Assembly (NCBI GenBank): GCA_905235135.1
Contig: CAJOKR010000058.1
Location: 1 to 40,184, forward strand
From: an uncultured Bacteroidales bacterium
GTDB lineage: Bacteria > Bacteroidota > Bacteroidia > Bacteroidales > WCHB1-69
DNA length: 40,184 nucleotides
Direction of reading: 5' to 3'
Below are positions 32,023 to 39,787 of this stretch, piece by piece (position 1 is the first letter of the stretch; each line of letters starts with the position of its first letter). A program made the translations under genes and the position numbers. The notes beneath the pieces were generated by a model. The model was not told the DNA's origin, searched no databases, and saw only the letters and a list, made by a program, of their open reading frames with translations.

Positions 32023-32604
32023 ATGAACGAATATGACGACATGCTGCGCATTGAACCCACCGGCCTCTCGTTGGAGGCGGGGCGGCTGTTAGTGTCCACA
32101 CCGTACTTCAACGACCCGTTCTTCAACCATTCGGTGGTGCTGCTGACGGATTACGAGGAGGAACACACGGCGGGGCTGATCATCAACCGCCAGCTGCCGC
32201 ATACGGTCTATGACGTGGTGAACGAAATCAAAGTCGATGACCCCATCTATTTTGGCGGGCCGGTGCTGCCGGAAGCCGTCTTCCTGCTCCACAGCTTCGA
32301 CTCTTGTCCCGAGGCCACGCGGCTGCTCCCCGGCGTGTATGTGGGCTATAACCCCGTGCTCATCGCCGTGTTGGAGCAACATGCCATCCCAAACCTCAAG
32401 TCCAAGTTCCTGCTCGGATATGCGGGTTGGTCGCCGGGACAGCTGGAGGACGAGCTGGAACGCAATATGTGGGTAATCGCCCCGGCCACGCACTCCCTCG
32501 TCTTCGACACCCCCGCCACCGACCTCTGGACACGAACGGTCCAGCGCCTCGGTCACCGCTACGAACACTGGCTCCGGATTCCGAAACATATTGGGTATAA
32601 TTGA
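32023..32604 (+). CDS. YqgE/AlgH family protein
   Basis: 193 residues, full length for the family. Conserved pattern: GRLLVSTPYFNDPFFNHSVV, LLTDYEEEHTAGLIINR, YFGGPVLPEAVFLLHSF and the C-terminal GYAGWSPGQLEDELERNMW. Function is not well defined; the family is widespread and cytosolic. Its stop codon is followed directly by a heptamer array. Probably transcribed with the upstream permease gene or from an unseen promoter. Confidence 0.88.
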   Translation: MNEYDDMLRIEPTGLSLEAGRLLVSTPYFNDPFFNHSVVLLTDYEEEHTAGLIINRQLPHTVYDVVNEIKVDDPIYFGGPVLPEAVFLLHSFDSCPEATRLLPGVYVGYNPVLIAVLEQHAIPNLKSKFLLGYAGWSPGQLEDELERNMWVIAPATHSLVFDTPATDLWTRTVQRLGHRYEHWLRIPKHIGYN

Positions 32605-32630
32605 GAATTAAGAATTAAGAATTAAGAATT
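32605..32630. repeat. GAATTAA heptamer array before the triple-hairpin element
   Basis: Three exact GAATTAA units (32605-32625) and a partial one, starting on the base after the yqgE stop. Confidence 0.85.
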
Positions 32631-32709
32631 GTTCCTTGAGCAGTCCCGGAGGGACAAAAGCTCGTTAGAGCTAATAACCCCACACAAGGCGATAGCCGCA
32701 GTGTGGGGT
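32631..32709 (+). repeat. Composite triple-hairpin element before xseA
   Basis: Lead GTTCCTTGAGCAG, then hairpin 1 GTCCC-GGA-GGGAC (32643-32655), hairpin 2 AGCTC-GTTA-GAGCT (32659-32672), hairpin 3 ACCCCACAC/GTGTGGGGT (32677-32709) with an inner GGC/GCC pair. The same order and lead occur on the minus strand at 37828-37755. It occupies most of the xseA leader. Confidence 0.85.
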
Positions 32710-32724
32710 GAGTAACAACCGAAT

Positions 32725-34113
32725 ATGATACAAGAACGCGAAACCTTCAACAACCATACCGTATATTCCTTGTCGGATGTGGCGATGAGCATCCACAAGG
32801 TGATTGAGCGCACCTATAACCGCCCGTACTACATCAAGGCGGAAATTCTGAAGCTGAACTACTATCCGTATAGCGGACATTGTTATCCGGAACTGGTTGA
32901 ACGTGAGGGGAATACCATCAAGACGGAGATGCGGGCGATTATCTGGGCGGCCAATTTTCAGGACATCAACCGGCGATTCGTGCAGATTACGGGTGAGCCG
33001 CTGAAGGAGAACATCCGCATTTTGTGCCTCGCCACGGTACAGTTCAGCCCGAAGCACGGCCTTGCGTTGCATATTGAGAACATCGAGCCGAGCTACACGT
33101 TAGGCGAGATGGTGCGCAACCGGCAGGAGGTTATCGACCGCCTCAAGAAGGAGCAGGTCTTCGATCTCAACCGCCAACTGCCGATGCCGACGCTACCGAA
33201 GCGCGTGGCGGTCATCTCGGTGGAGACGAGCAAGGGCTACAGCGACTTCATGCAGACGTTACACGGCAACGAACAGGGCTACAACTTTCATACAGAGCTG
33301 TTCCCGTCCATCCTGCAGGGCGACAAAGCCATCACGGGCATCACGGGCCAGTTGCAGAAGATCGAGCAGCGGCGAGGCGATTTCGACGTGGTGGTCATCG
33401 TGCGCGGTGGCGGCGGCGACGTGGGCATGAGCTGCTACGACGATTACGACCTTACCCAGCGGGTGGCTACTTTCCCGCTGCCCGTCCTTACCGGCATCGG
33501 GCATTCCACCAACCTTACGGTCACCGACATGGTGGCGCATGCCCGCTTTATCACCCCCACGGAGGTCGCAGTCTCCCTTATCGACCAGTTCCGCCGTTTC
33601 GAGGAACAGCTCAACGACCGCATGGCGCGCATCGTGCAGCAGGTGCGGACGCGACTCACGGAGACCCGACAGTCATTGGCCCTCACGGAAACGGCGTTCC
33701 AATATAAGCTTCCCAAGATTATGGACGTTCATCGAAACAGACTTGGTGAACTTTCCAAAACGCTGGTTTACAAGTCGAAAGCGGTGACGATGAACGAAAC
33801 TTTCCGGTTGAAGTCGTTGGCGCAGGAGGCGGATCGCAACTTGCAGGTGCGGCTGAATGGCGAACGGCAGAAACTCGACCGCTTGCAAGAGCTGCTGCCG
33901 AAAGGGGCGACTGCCATGTTGCAGAAATGCGCCCGCGAATGCGATAGTCTCGATGGGAAGTTGCGGCTGCTCAGTCCCGAAAACGTGCTTCGTCGCGGCT
34001 ACAGCATCACCCTGAAGGAGGGTAGGGCAGTGACGGATGCGAAAATGTTACGCACTGGCGACCAATTGGTTACGCGATTCTATGAGGGTGAGGTTACGTC
34101 TGTAGTGGAATAG
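32725..34113 (+). CDS. xseA: Exodeoxyribonuclease VII large subunit
   Basis: 462 residues. Catalytic subunit of the ATP-independent single-strand exonuclease VII. N-terminal OB-fold (HTVYSLSDVAMSIHKVIE, YYIKAEILKLNYYPYSGHCY), then the catalytic domain with VAVISVETSKGYSDF, the glycine-rich VVVIVRGGGGDVG and the GIGHSTNLTVTDMVAHARF, TPTEVA motifs, a long coiled-coil region (~300-410) and the C-terminal SPENVLRRGYSIT segment. Normal length. The small subunit xseB is not adjacent. It is convergent with nqrC, whose stop is 5 nt away. Confidence 0.93.
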   Translation: MIQERETFNNHTVYSLSDVAMSIHKVIERTYNRPYYIKAEILKLNYYPYSGHCYPELVEREGNTIKTEMRAIIWAANFQDINRRFVQITGEPLKENIRILCLATVQFSPKHGLALHIENIEPSYTLGEMVRNRQEVIDRLKKEQVFDLNRQLPMPTLPKRVAVISVETSKGYSDFMQTLHGNEQGYNFHTELFPSILQGDKAITGITGQLQKIEQRRGDFDVVVIVRGGGGDVGMSCYDDYDLTQRVATFPLPVLTGIGHSTNLTVTDMVAHARFITPTEVAVSLIDQFRRFEEQLNDRMARIVQQVRTRLTETRQSLALTETAFQYKLPKIMDVHRNRLGELSKTLVYKSKAVTMNETFRLKSLAQEADRNLQVRLNGERQKLDRLQELLPKGATAMLQKCARECDSLDGKLRLLSPENVLRRGYSITLKEGRAVTDAKMLRTGDQLVTRFYEGEVTSVVE

Positions 34114-34118
34114 TATCA

Positions 34119-34712
34119 CTATTCAATTTTACATTTCCCCAGCATCTCATCCACGCCTTTCGAGGTCAGCGTGGCTCCTGAGATGGCATCCACTCGGTTT
34201 TCGTCGGCGATTTCGGGGAATGTGCCCGGTTTCAACACCCTGACGGACACGAAGTTGCCGTTTTTATCGTAGAGTTTTTTTCCTTTGAAGGCGTTGAGGA
34301 ACGCCTTGTCGGTGATCTTTGCACCGAGGCCGGGAGTCTCCGATTTGTGGTCGAAGCTGACCCCTTTGAGGGTTTGTCCGTCTTCCGAGATAACCGCATA
34401 GCCCCAAATTGGTCCCCAGAGGCCCTTGCCGTCGAGGCGCAAGGCGATACCGGAGGTGCCGTCGGCGCAGACAACCCGATACTGTTGGCCATCTTCGGTT
34501 AGCGGCTCGGCAAGATTCGAGAACGCTTCCACGGCTTTCGAACGGTCGATGTCATGGCCCGCCGCCCGCAAGATCTGCTGGCACTTCTCGGCCTGCTTGT
34601 TCCTATCACGACGCGGCTTCAACCCCGTTGAAACGAGGGTGAGCACTACCGCGATGATCACGACTAAGGCGGTGATATATAGGAAGATGTAGGTATTACT
34701 GAATTTCTTCAT
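34119..34712 (-). CDS. nqrC: Na+-translocating NADH:quinone reductase subunit C
   Basis: 197 residues with one N-terminal membrane anchor (~8-28, YIFLYITALVVIIAVVLTLV). It carries covalently bound FMN on Thr181 in the SGAT motif (VDAISGATLTSKGV). SETPGLGAKI is also typical. Part of the six-subunit Nqr complex that oxidises NADH, reduces ubiquinone or menaquinone and exports Na+. Its leader is a 15-unit heptamer array shared with the nqrB stop. No nqrD, nqrE or nqrF follows; the next gene (xseA) is convergent. Confidence 0.92.
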   Translation of the reverse strand: MKKFSNTYIFLYITALVVIIAVVLTLVSTGLKPRRDRNKQAEKCQQILRAAGHDIDRSKAVEAFSNLAEPLTEDGQQYRVVCADGTSGIALRLDGKGLWGPIWGYAVISEDGQTLKGVSFDHKSETPGLGAKITDKAFLNAFKGKKLYDKNGNFVSVRVLKPGTFPEIADENRVDAISGATLTSKGVDEMLGKCKIE

Positions 34713-34718
34713 TCTGGG

Positions 34719-34823
34719 TTTCAGGATTCAGGTTTCAAGTTTCAAGATTCAGGTTTCAGGATTCAGGATTCAAGATTCAGGTTTCAAGTCTCAAGTCTCA
34801 AGTCTTAAGTCTCAAGTCTTAAG
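34719..34823. repeat. 15-unit degenerate heptamer array between nqrB and nqrC
   Basis: Exactly 105 nt in 7-nt steps. Units drift along the array from TTTCAGG/ATTCAGG near nqrC through TTTCAAG to TCTCAAG/TCTTAAG near nqrB. It contains the nqrB stop codon (34812-34814), so the last residues of NqrB (LKT) are coded by repeat units. Confidence 0.9.
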
Positions 34824-35885
34824 TCTCCTCCGTCGTTTGATGTGGGCTTGGATGACGCAGTAGTCGATGAGGGGGGCGAAGATGTTCATCAGCAGGATAG
34901 CGAGCATCATGCCTTCGGGGTAGCCTTTGTTGAGGGTGCGGATGAGGATGGCGAGGGTGCCAATGAGCAATCCGTAGATGTATTTGCCGTCGCGGGTGTG
35001 CGCGGCGGTGACGGGATCGGTGGCCATGAAGACCGCGCCGAACATAAAGCCGCCCATCAGCAGTTGGTCATGGGCTTCAACGGGGCAAAGTCCCGTGACA
35101 TGGAAGATGGCCGCTGTCAGATAGCCGCCGGTGAAGACGGAGAGCATAATGCGCCAGTCGGCCACCTGCGTGAAGAGGAGGATGGCCGCCCCCAGCAGGA
35201 TGGCCAGTTTGCAGGTCTCCCCGATGCAACCGGGGATGGTACCAAGGAAGAGATCCCACGTGGGAGTCACCGCCTCGGGGTGACCGTTCATGACGAATGA
35301 TAACGGGGTCGCGCACGTAACGGCATCGGCACCGGAAACCCAGACTTGGTCGCCGGAAATCACCGACGGGTAGGCGAAGAAGACGAAAGCGCGAGCCAAC
35401 AACGCAGGGTTCAGGAAGTTGTAGCCCGTACCGCCGAAGACCTCCTTGCCGAAAATTACGGCGAAGATGGTGGCCACCGCAACAATCCACAATGGCACAT
35501 CGGGCGGCATAATCATGGGGATGAGAAAGCCCGTGACAAAGAAACCTTCCGCGACTTCCTCCTTGCGGATCTGCGCGAAGAGCACCTCCACGCCGAGTCC
35601 GCTGACGTAGGTCACGATGACCAACGGCAGCCACTTCAGGATGCCGTACCAGAGACATTGCCACAAAGCAGTCTGTTCCCCGATGGCAAGGAAATGCTGA
35701 AAACCAACGTTCCACCAGCCGAACACCAACGCGGGAGTCAGCGCAATCATCACCGTAATCATGATGCGCTTCATATCCACCGCATCGCGCACGTGGCAAC
35801 GACCGTCCGTGACCGTCGCGGGTGTGCGCAGGAACGTGTCCATGGCGTCGAGCAAGGCGTTAAACTTATGTGGTTTCTTTGGCAT
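34812..35885 (-). CDS. nqrB: Na+-translocating NADH:quinone reductase subunit B
   Basis: 357 residues with about 9-10 membrane segments. Starts MPKKPHKFNALLDAMDTFL, then PALVFGWWNVGFQHFL. The covalent FMN site is Thr193 (AVTCATPLSF; the usual context is SGAT, here CAT). GTGYNFLNPALLARAF and MATDPVTAAHTRDGKYIYG are strongly conserved. Together with NqrC it needs the flavin-attaching ApbE, not seen here. Own -7 box at 35901, so nqrBC can be transcribed without nqrA. Normally it would follow nqrA directly; here a fucosidase gene intervenes. Confidence 0.93.
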   Translation of the reverse strand: MPKKPHKFNALLDAMDTFLRTPATVTDGRCHVRDAVDMKRIMITVMIALTPALVFGWWNVGFQHFLAIGEQTALWQCLWYGILKWLPLVIVTYVSGLGVEVLFAQIRKEEVAEGFFVTGFLIPMIMPPDVPLWIVAVATIFAVIFGKEVFGGTGYNFLNPALLARAFVFFAYPSVISGDQVWVSGADAVTCATPLSFVMNGHPEAVTPTWDLFLGTIPGCIGETCKLAILLGAAILLFTQVADWRIMLSVFTGGYLTAAIFHVTGLCPVEAHDQLLMGGFMFGAVFMATDPVTAAHTRDGKYIYGLLIGTLAILIRTLNKGYPEGMMLAILLMNIFAPLIDYCVIQAHIKRRRRLKT

Positions 35886-35900
35886 TTCTCTAAAAAGTTG

Positions 35901-35909
35901 GCAAAAGTA
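35901..35909 (-). promoter_or_regulatory. Promoter -7 box for nqrBC
   Basis: Minus strand reads TACTTTTGC, 16 nt upstream of the nqrB ATG, in the 29-nt gap after the fucosidase stop. Confidence 0.65.
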
Positions 35910-35914
35910 ATAAA

Positions 35915-37837
35915 TTATCGCTTAAGTGTCTCAAAAGAAATGACCCGGATTACCCACGCATTCTCCAACTCGTTCAGTTTCTTGGTGTCGATGTCGGAAA
36001 AGTCGATGGTAAGGGTTCCCTTCTTGTCCTGTTTCCACTTCAGCATGGTGTAGGCTTCCCCTTTCTCGCCGTGGTAGCTCACCTCATACTCCGTGCCTAA
36101 CAGGATCATCCCATCTTTCGGATTTAGTTTGGGCATATTCTTGATGACCAACGGTTCAAGTTGGCTGGGTCTTTCAAACTCTATAATGTAGAAGTTGCTA
36201 TCGTCAAAAGTGAAGCATCGGGTGGTGTGCTCCCATGTGACTTCGCCCTGCCAATTTGCCGGTACCGGTTCCTCTGCACCTCCGTCGTGACTCCACGTCA
36301 GCGAAGCCGTAGCCTCCATATCCTCCTCATGGTAATAAACCTCCAAGTTCAGTGTCTCGTCTTTTTGCAAATAGAGGGTCGTTTGCGGGATTTGCGTCCC
36401 GGCACCGCCTTTGCTGACATGCAGAAGCGTGTCTTCGGTGTAGGTGATACGGCGTGTCACGGTCATAACATCGTCAGCGGAAGCCTTGAAAGTGAACTTG
36501 CCGTCGGCGGGTACGGTGATTGTCCCACTCCAATGGATGTCGAAATGATCTGGCGTCACCTCCCGCATCGGCGCGTTGCGCACCCAGTCGAAATTGATGG
36601 TCTTCGAGGGTGTCAGTTGGGCTGAAGTTTTCTCCCGCTGGCATGGTACATCATTCGGCAGTGCCCCGTAAATGGCCGCACCGTTGATTTCCAACCATTT
36701 GCCGAGACTGCGGAGCCGTTCCTGCTGGATGAGCGGAATGGTGCCGTCGGCGTAGGGACCCACGTTGAGGGTCATGCCGCCGCCGTGGGCCACCAACTCC
36801 ACGAAATGCTGTGTCAACTCCTTGTCGGTCATGTAGTTGTCCAAATCCTCGTTGCGGTTAAGGCCGAAACTGCGCCCGAGGCCGCGGCACTCCGCCCACG
36901 GCACCTCCGTGTTGGCGATGCCCGCGCTGTACTCCGGCGTGAGGAACCCGTGCTGCGTGCCGTTGCCCCAGCGGTTGTTCACGATGGCATCCGCGCCCAC
37001 GGTGTTGTAGTACCAGCTGATAAGTTCCTGCGAACGAAGCTGTTCCGCCGTGTTGTTCCAGTCGCCGTCGGAGAAGAGGAGGTCGGGCTTGTAGCGCGTC
37101 ACTAACTCCTTGAACTGCGGCACCATGTAGTTGTCAACGTAGTCGCCGATCTCGCTGTCGGGATCGACCATCCAGATGTGGCGCGGGTTGGTCCACTCGG
37201 GCAGCGAGTAGTAGAAGCCCATGTGCAGGCCTTGCTTGCGCACCGCCGTGGTCAGCTCCTCCACGATGTTGCGCCTCGGACCGCTCACCACGCTGTTCCA
37301 CTCGGGCTGGAATTGGCTGTCCCACAGACAGTAGCCGTCGTGGTGCTTGGTAACCAACACCACGTATTTCGCGCCGGCGTACTGGAACAAATCCACCCAC
37401 TCGTCGGGATTCCAGAGTTCCGCGTGCCAGTATTTGGTGAGCTCCTTGTACTGGTCGAAGACGGGCTTGGTGGTGTCGGCGTAGTAGCTCATGATGCGCG
37501 TCCGCTCGGGCACGTGCTGCATCAGCCCCCGGTAGAACCACTCGCCGTAGCCCTCTTTCGAGGCATACGCGGGCACGGAGTAGAGTCCCCAGTGGATGAA
37601 GATGCCGAGTTTCGCGTCCTGGAACCACTGCGGGTAACCACGCTGGTTCAGCGACTCCCAGGTGGGCTGCACCTGCGCCTGCGCCGTGAATCCGGCCAAA
37701 ATGAATGTCAGTAGGGTTGCGCCCCACACTGCGGCTTGCTTCTTGCGTAGCAGGCCCCACATTGCGCTTCGCTTATGTGGGGTTAATTGCACTTCGTGCG
37801 TGTTGCCTCTTCGAGGCTGCTTAAGGAATATTTTCAT
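35915..37837 (-). CDS. GH29 alpha-L-fucosidase with repeat-derived N-terminus
   Basis: 640 residues. It removes L-fucose from glycans such as host mucin, in the periplasm or outside. GH29 core ~57-390: LGIFIHWGLYSVPAYASKEG, YVVLVTKHHDGYCLWDS, GFYYSLPEWTNP, nucleophile Asp257 in FSDGDW, LNVGPYADGTIP. A PA14-like/beta domain follows (~430-560). Residues 1-25 (FLKQPRRGNTHEVQLTPHKR) are the translation of a triple-hairpin repeat, and Met26 (MWGLLRKKQAAVWGATLLTF) alone would start a normal signal peptide ending TAQAQ. So the true start may be 75 nt downstream. It lies 15 nt after nqrA without a promoter, so it is probably co-transcribed with nqrA, an unusual partner. Confidence 0.9.
   Translation of the reverse strand: MKIFLKQPRRGNTHEVQLTPHKRSAMWGLLRKKQAAVWGATLLTFILAGFTAQAQVQPTWESLNQRGYPQWFQDAKLGIFIHWGLYSVPAYASKEGYGEWFYRGLMQHVPERTRIMSYYADTTKPVFDQYKELTKYWHAELWNPDEWVDLFQYAGAKYVVLVTKHHDGYCLWDSQFQPEWNSVVSGPRRNIVEELTTAVRKQGLHMGFYYSLPEWTNPRHIWMVDPDSEIGDYVDNYMVPQFKELVTRYKPDLLFSDGDWNNTAEQLRSQELISWYYNTVGADAIVNNRWGNGTQHGFLTPEYSAGIANTEVPWAECRGLGRSFGLNRNEDLDNYMTDKELTQHFVELVAHGGGMTLNVGPYADGTIPLIQQERLRSLGKWLEINGAAIYGALPNDVPCQREKTSAQLTPSKTINFDWVRNAPMREVTPDHFDIHWSGTITVPADGKFTFKASADDVMTVTRRITYTEDTLLHVSKGGAGTQIPQTTLYLQKDETLNLEVYYHEEDMEATASLTWSHDGGAEEPVPANWQGEVTWEHTTRCFTFDDSNFYIIEFERPSQLEPLVIKNMPKLNPKDGMILLGTEYEVSYHGEKGEAYTMLKWKQDKKGTLTIDFSDIDTKKLNELENAWVIRVISFETLKR
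37755..37828 (-). repeat. Composite triple-hairpin element at the 5' end of the fucosidase gene
   Basis: Read on the minus strand: lead TTCCTTAAGCAG (37828-37817), hairpin 1 GCCTC-GAA-GAGGC (37817-37805), hairpin 2 GCAC-GAA-GTGC (37799-37789), hairpin 3 CCCCACAT/ATGTGGGG (37782-37755) with an inner GCG/CGC pair. Same order as the element at 32631. A further CCCCACACTGCGGCT at 37722-37736 matches the end of hairpin 3 of the xseA copy. Confidence 0.85.
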
Positions 37838-37838
37838 A

Positions 37839-37873
37839 ATAATTCTGCATTCTTAATTCTGCATTCTTAATTC
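37839..37873. repeat. Five heptamers between nqrA and the fucosidase gene
   Basis: Minus-strand units GAATTAA, GAATGCA, GAATTAA, GAATGCA, GAATTAT, then the fucosidase ATG. The nqrA stop (37853-37855) and its last residues (LRMQN) lie inside the array. Confidence 0.85.
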
Positions 37874-39193
37874 GAGAAGGGCTTCCTCCACGATGCGCTG
37901 CCACTCCTTTTTGGAGGGGCAGACGAGCTCGCAGAGGGCGAAGTCCTCGCTGTCGATTTCGTAGATGCCGAGGGCTTCCATCTGCTCTATGTCCTTGATT
38001 TCGCAGGCTTTGAGGAGTTGCAGCGGCATGAGGTCGAAGGGGAAGACCTTGTCGTAAACGTCGGTCATCATGACGGCGCGGCGGCCGCCGTGCAGCGAGG
38101 TGTTGACCTCGTAGGTGCGCTTGGGCGTGAGCCACGACAGGAACGTGTGCGACGCGCTCCACTTCTTCAGTCCGGGCAGCAGCCAACCGAAGATTTCCCG
38201 CTTGCCGCCCTCCGCAATCACGGTGATCTGCCGGTCGTGGAAACGCAGGGTGGGGGAGACTCCCAACTTGCTGCCGCTCAGCACGCTGCCGCTGATGATG
38301 CGGACATTGTCCTGCGCGAGGTTGTCGGCAAACAGCGCGGTGAGGTCCGCGCCGTAAACCGTGTTGAAATAGCCGGTGCTCTTGACGACCGGGCCGGTCA
38401 GCGCAGCGGTCTTCTCAAACTGCAGGACGTGCTCTGCAAAGAAGCGGCCGATGCGGGCCACCTCTTGCGGATCCACATACCAGACGACATCGCTTTTCCC
38501 GATGGGGTCGATATGGTGGAGGTGCGTGCCGACGTTGCCTGCGGGGTGTGGTCCGCTGAAGTAGTGCTTCTGGACGTTTTCGGTCGATTCAAATAACTGG
38601 TTGTCAGTTCCTTCGTGCATACACAGATGCACAGGAACGTTGTTTGTGGCCAGTTGCAGCATCTTAATTCCGTGCCGGAAATACTCCTCCTTGCCGCGCA
38701 GCAGGACGTTGAAGTCCGGGGCGAGCGGGTTGCTGTCGAAGCAGGGGATGAAGACCGACTTCGGCTTGCTGTCGGGATTAGGGATGGTGGCGAACGGACG
38801 TTGCCGCAGACAAGGCCACAACCCGTACTGTAGCAGCAGCTTGCGGACACTATCCCCATCGGTTGGGGCGTCGAAATCAACGGTGGCCTCTATGGCGGAT
38901 TCTGAATCGCGGGCAATCGTGATCTCTTCGATAACCCGTTTCTCGCCGCGCACAATCTCCTGCGCGGTTCCGGCCATGGGCGACACGATGACGATTCTCT
39001 CGTCCCGCTTGTCGCAAAGCAGCGGTGTGCCGATTTCCACACGGTCGCCCGCCTGCACGAGCAGTTTGGGCAGCAGCCAGCGGAAGTCGGACGGGCGGAT
39101 GGAGAACCTGTCCGTCAGCGCGAAATCGAGCGTGGCGTCGGGCGCGGCGCCGTTTAGTTTCAGGTCCAGTCCTTTGGTGATGTTCACATTCAT
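37853..39193 (-). CDS. nqrA: Na+-translocating NADH:quinone reductase subunit A
   Basis: 446 residues, full length, soluble peripheral subunit on the cytoplasmic side. Recognised by the start (ITKGLDLKLNGAAP), the barrel-sandwich region (VSPMAGTAQEIVRGEKRVIEEI), GPVVKSTGYFNTVYGADLTA, and the C-terminal SWLTPKRTYEVNTSLHGGRR and CEIKDIEQMEALGIYEID region with the four-Cys-like CELVCPSKKEW end. Own -7 box at 39213. Its last residues come from a heptamer array. The gene that follows on the same strand is a fucosidase instead of nqrB. Confidence 0.93.
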   Translation of the reverse strand: MNVNITKGLDLKLNGAAPDATLDFALTDRFSIRPSDFRWLLPKLLVQAGDRVEIGTPLLCDKRDERIVIVSPMAGTAQEIVRGEKRVIEEITIARDSESAIEATVDFDAPTDGDSVRKLLLQYGLWPCLRQRPFATIPNPDSKPKSVFIPCFDSNPLAPDFNVLLRGKEEYFRHGIKMLQLATNNVPVHLCMHEGTDNQLFESTENVQKHYFSGPHPAGNVGTHLHHIDPIGKSDVVWYVDPQEVARIGRFFAEHVLQFEKTAALTGPVVKSTGYFNTVYGADLTALFADNLAQDNVRIISGSVLSGSKLGVSPTLRFHDRQITVIAEGGKREIFGWLLPGLKKWSASHTFLSWLTPKRTYEVNTSLHGGRRAVMMTDVYDKVFPFDLMPLQLLKACEIKDIEQMEALGIYEIDSEDFALCELVCPSKKEWQRIVEEALLELRMQN

Positions 39194-39212
39194 TGTTCGT
39201 GATAATTTGTCG

Positions 39213-39221
39213 GCAAAGGTA
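39213..39221 (-). promoter_or_regulatory. Promoter -7 box for nqrA
   Basis: Minus strand reads TACCTTTGC, 20 nt upstream of the nqrA ATG. Confidence 0.65.
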
Positions 39222-39375
39222 CATTTTTTCAGATTTCATGCACCAACTTTCCCATAATTGCTGTGATGACGCTCGTTTTTTTCATGAGGTGACGCTGCTC
39301 CTTGCGCCTGTTTATGCTGCAGAAACAGCGTTGTTTCGTAAAAATAAAAAAAGTACCCGATATTTAAAAAAATTA

Positions 39376-39384
39376 TACTTTTGC
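39376..39384 (+). promoter_or_regulatory. Promoter -7 box of a possible small transcript
   Basis: TACTTTTGC with no large gene until 39788. Together with the terminator at 39613-39662 it brackets a transcript of about 270 nt. A hairpin ACTCGG/CCGAGT lies at 39409-39425. Confidence 0.6.
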
Positions 39385-39487
39385 GCGTTTTTTCTTGTGA
39401 GCAGTTCTACTCGGTTTTGCCGAGTCGTTTTGATTTGTAACATTGAGTGTTTTTATACGTATAATAAAACCTGATTGAATAGTCAAT

Positions 39488-39586
39488 ATGAAAGACCTCT
39501 TGCGGAATATGACAGTTAGCGGGATGACGGCCATCGGCGACCGTCAACCTGCTGCTTTTGTTTTCTGGGGAGGGGTATATACTTGA
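39488..39586 (+). CDS. Possible 32-residue small protein
   Basis: ATG to TGA encodes MKDLLRNMTVSGMTAIGDRQ followed by PAAFVFWGGVYT. The C-terminal half is hydrophobic and aromatic. It sits inside the promoter-to-terminator interval at 39376-39662. Could be a leader peptide, a small toxin-like peptide or chance; the rest of the 39222-39787 interval shows no gene. Unrecognised. Confidence 0.35.
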   Translation: MKDLLRNMTVSGMTAIGDRQPAAFVFWGGVYT

Positions 39587-39612
39587 TAATCAAATATATA
39601 CAAATTTTATAC

Positions 39613-39662
39613 AAGCGATTGGAGAGGGTGCTGAAAACGGCATTTCTTCCATCGCTTTTTTT
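39613..39662 (+). terminator. Terminator of the possible small transcript
   Basis: AAGCGAT (39613-39619) pairs with ATCGCTT (39651-39657), GGA/TCC and TGC/GCA extend the stem inside, and seven T follow (39656-39662). Confidence 0.75.
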
Positions 39663-39787
39663 GTGTCCGCTATTTCGTGTACGCCACCGCGTGCGCGTTT
39701 TTTGTCTCTTCTCCATCCTTTTGCCATGGGGAATCACTCGGATTGGCTTGTAGATTGTTAAGAATCAGTGATATAAGGAAATAAAAT

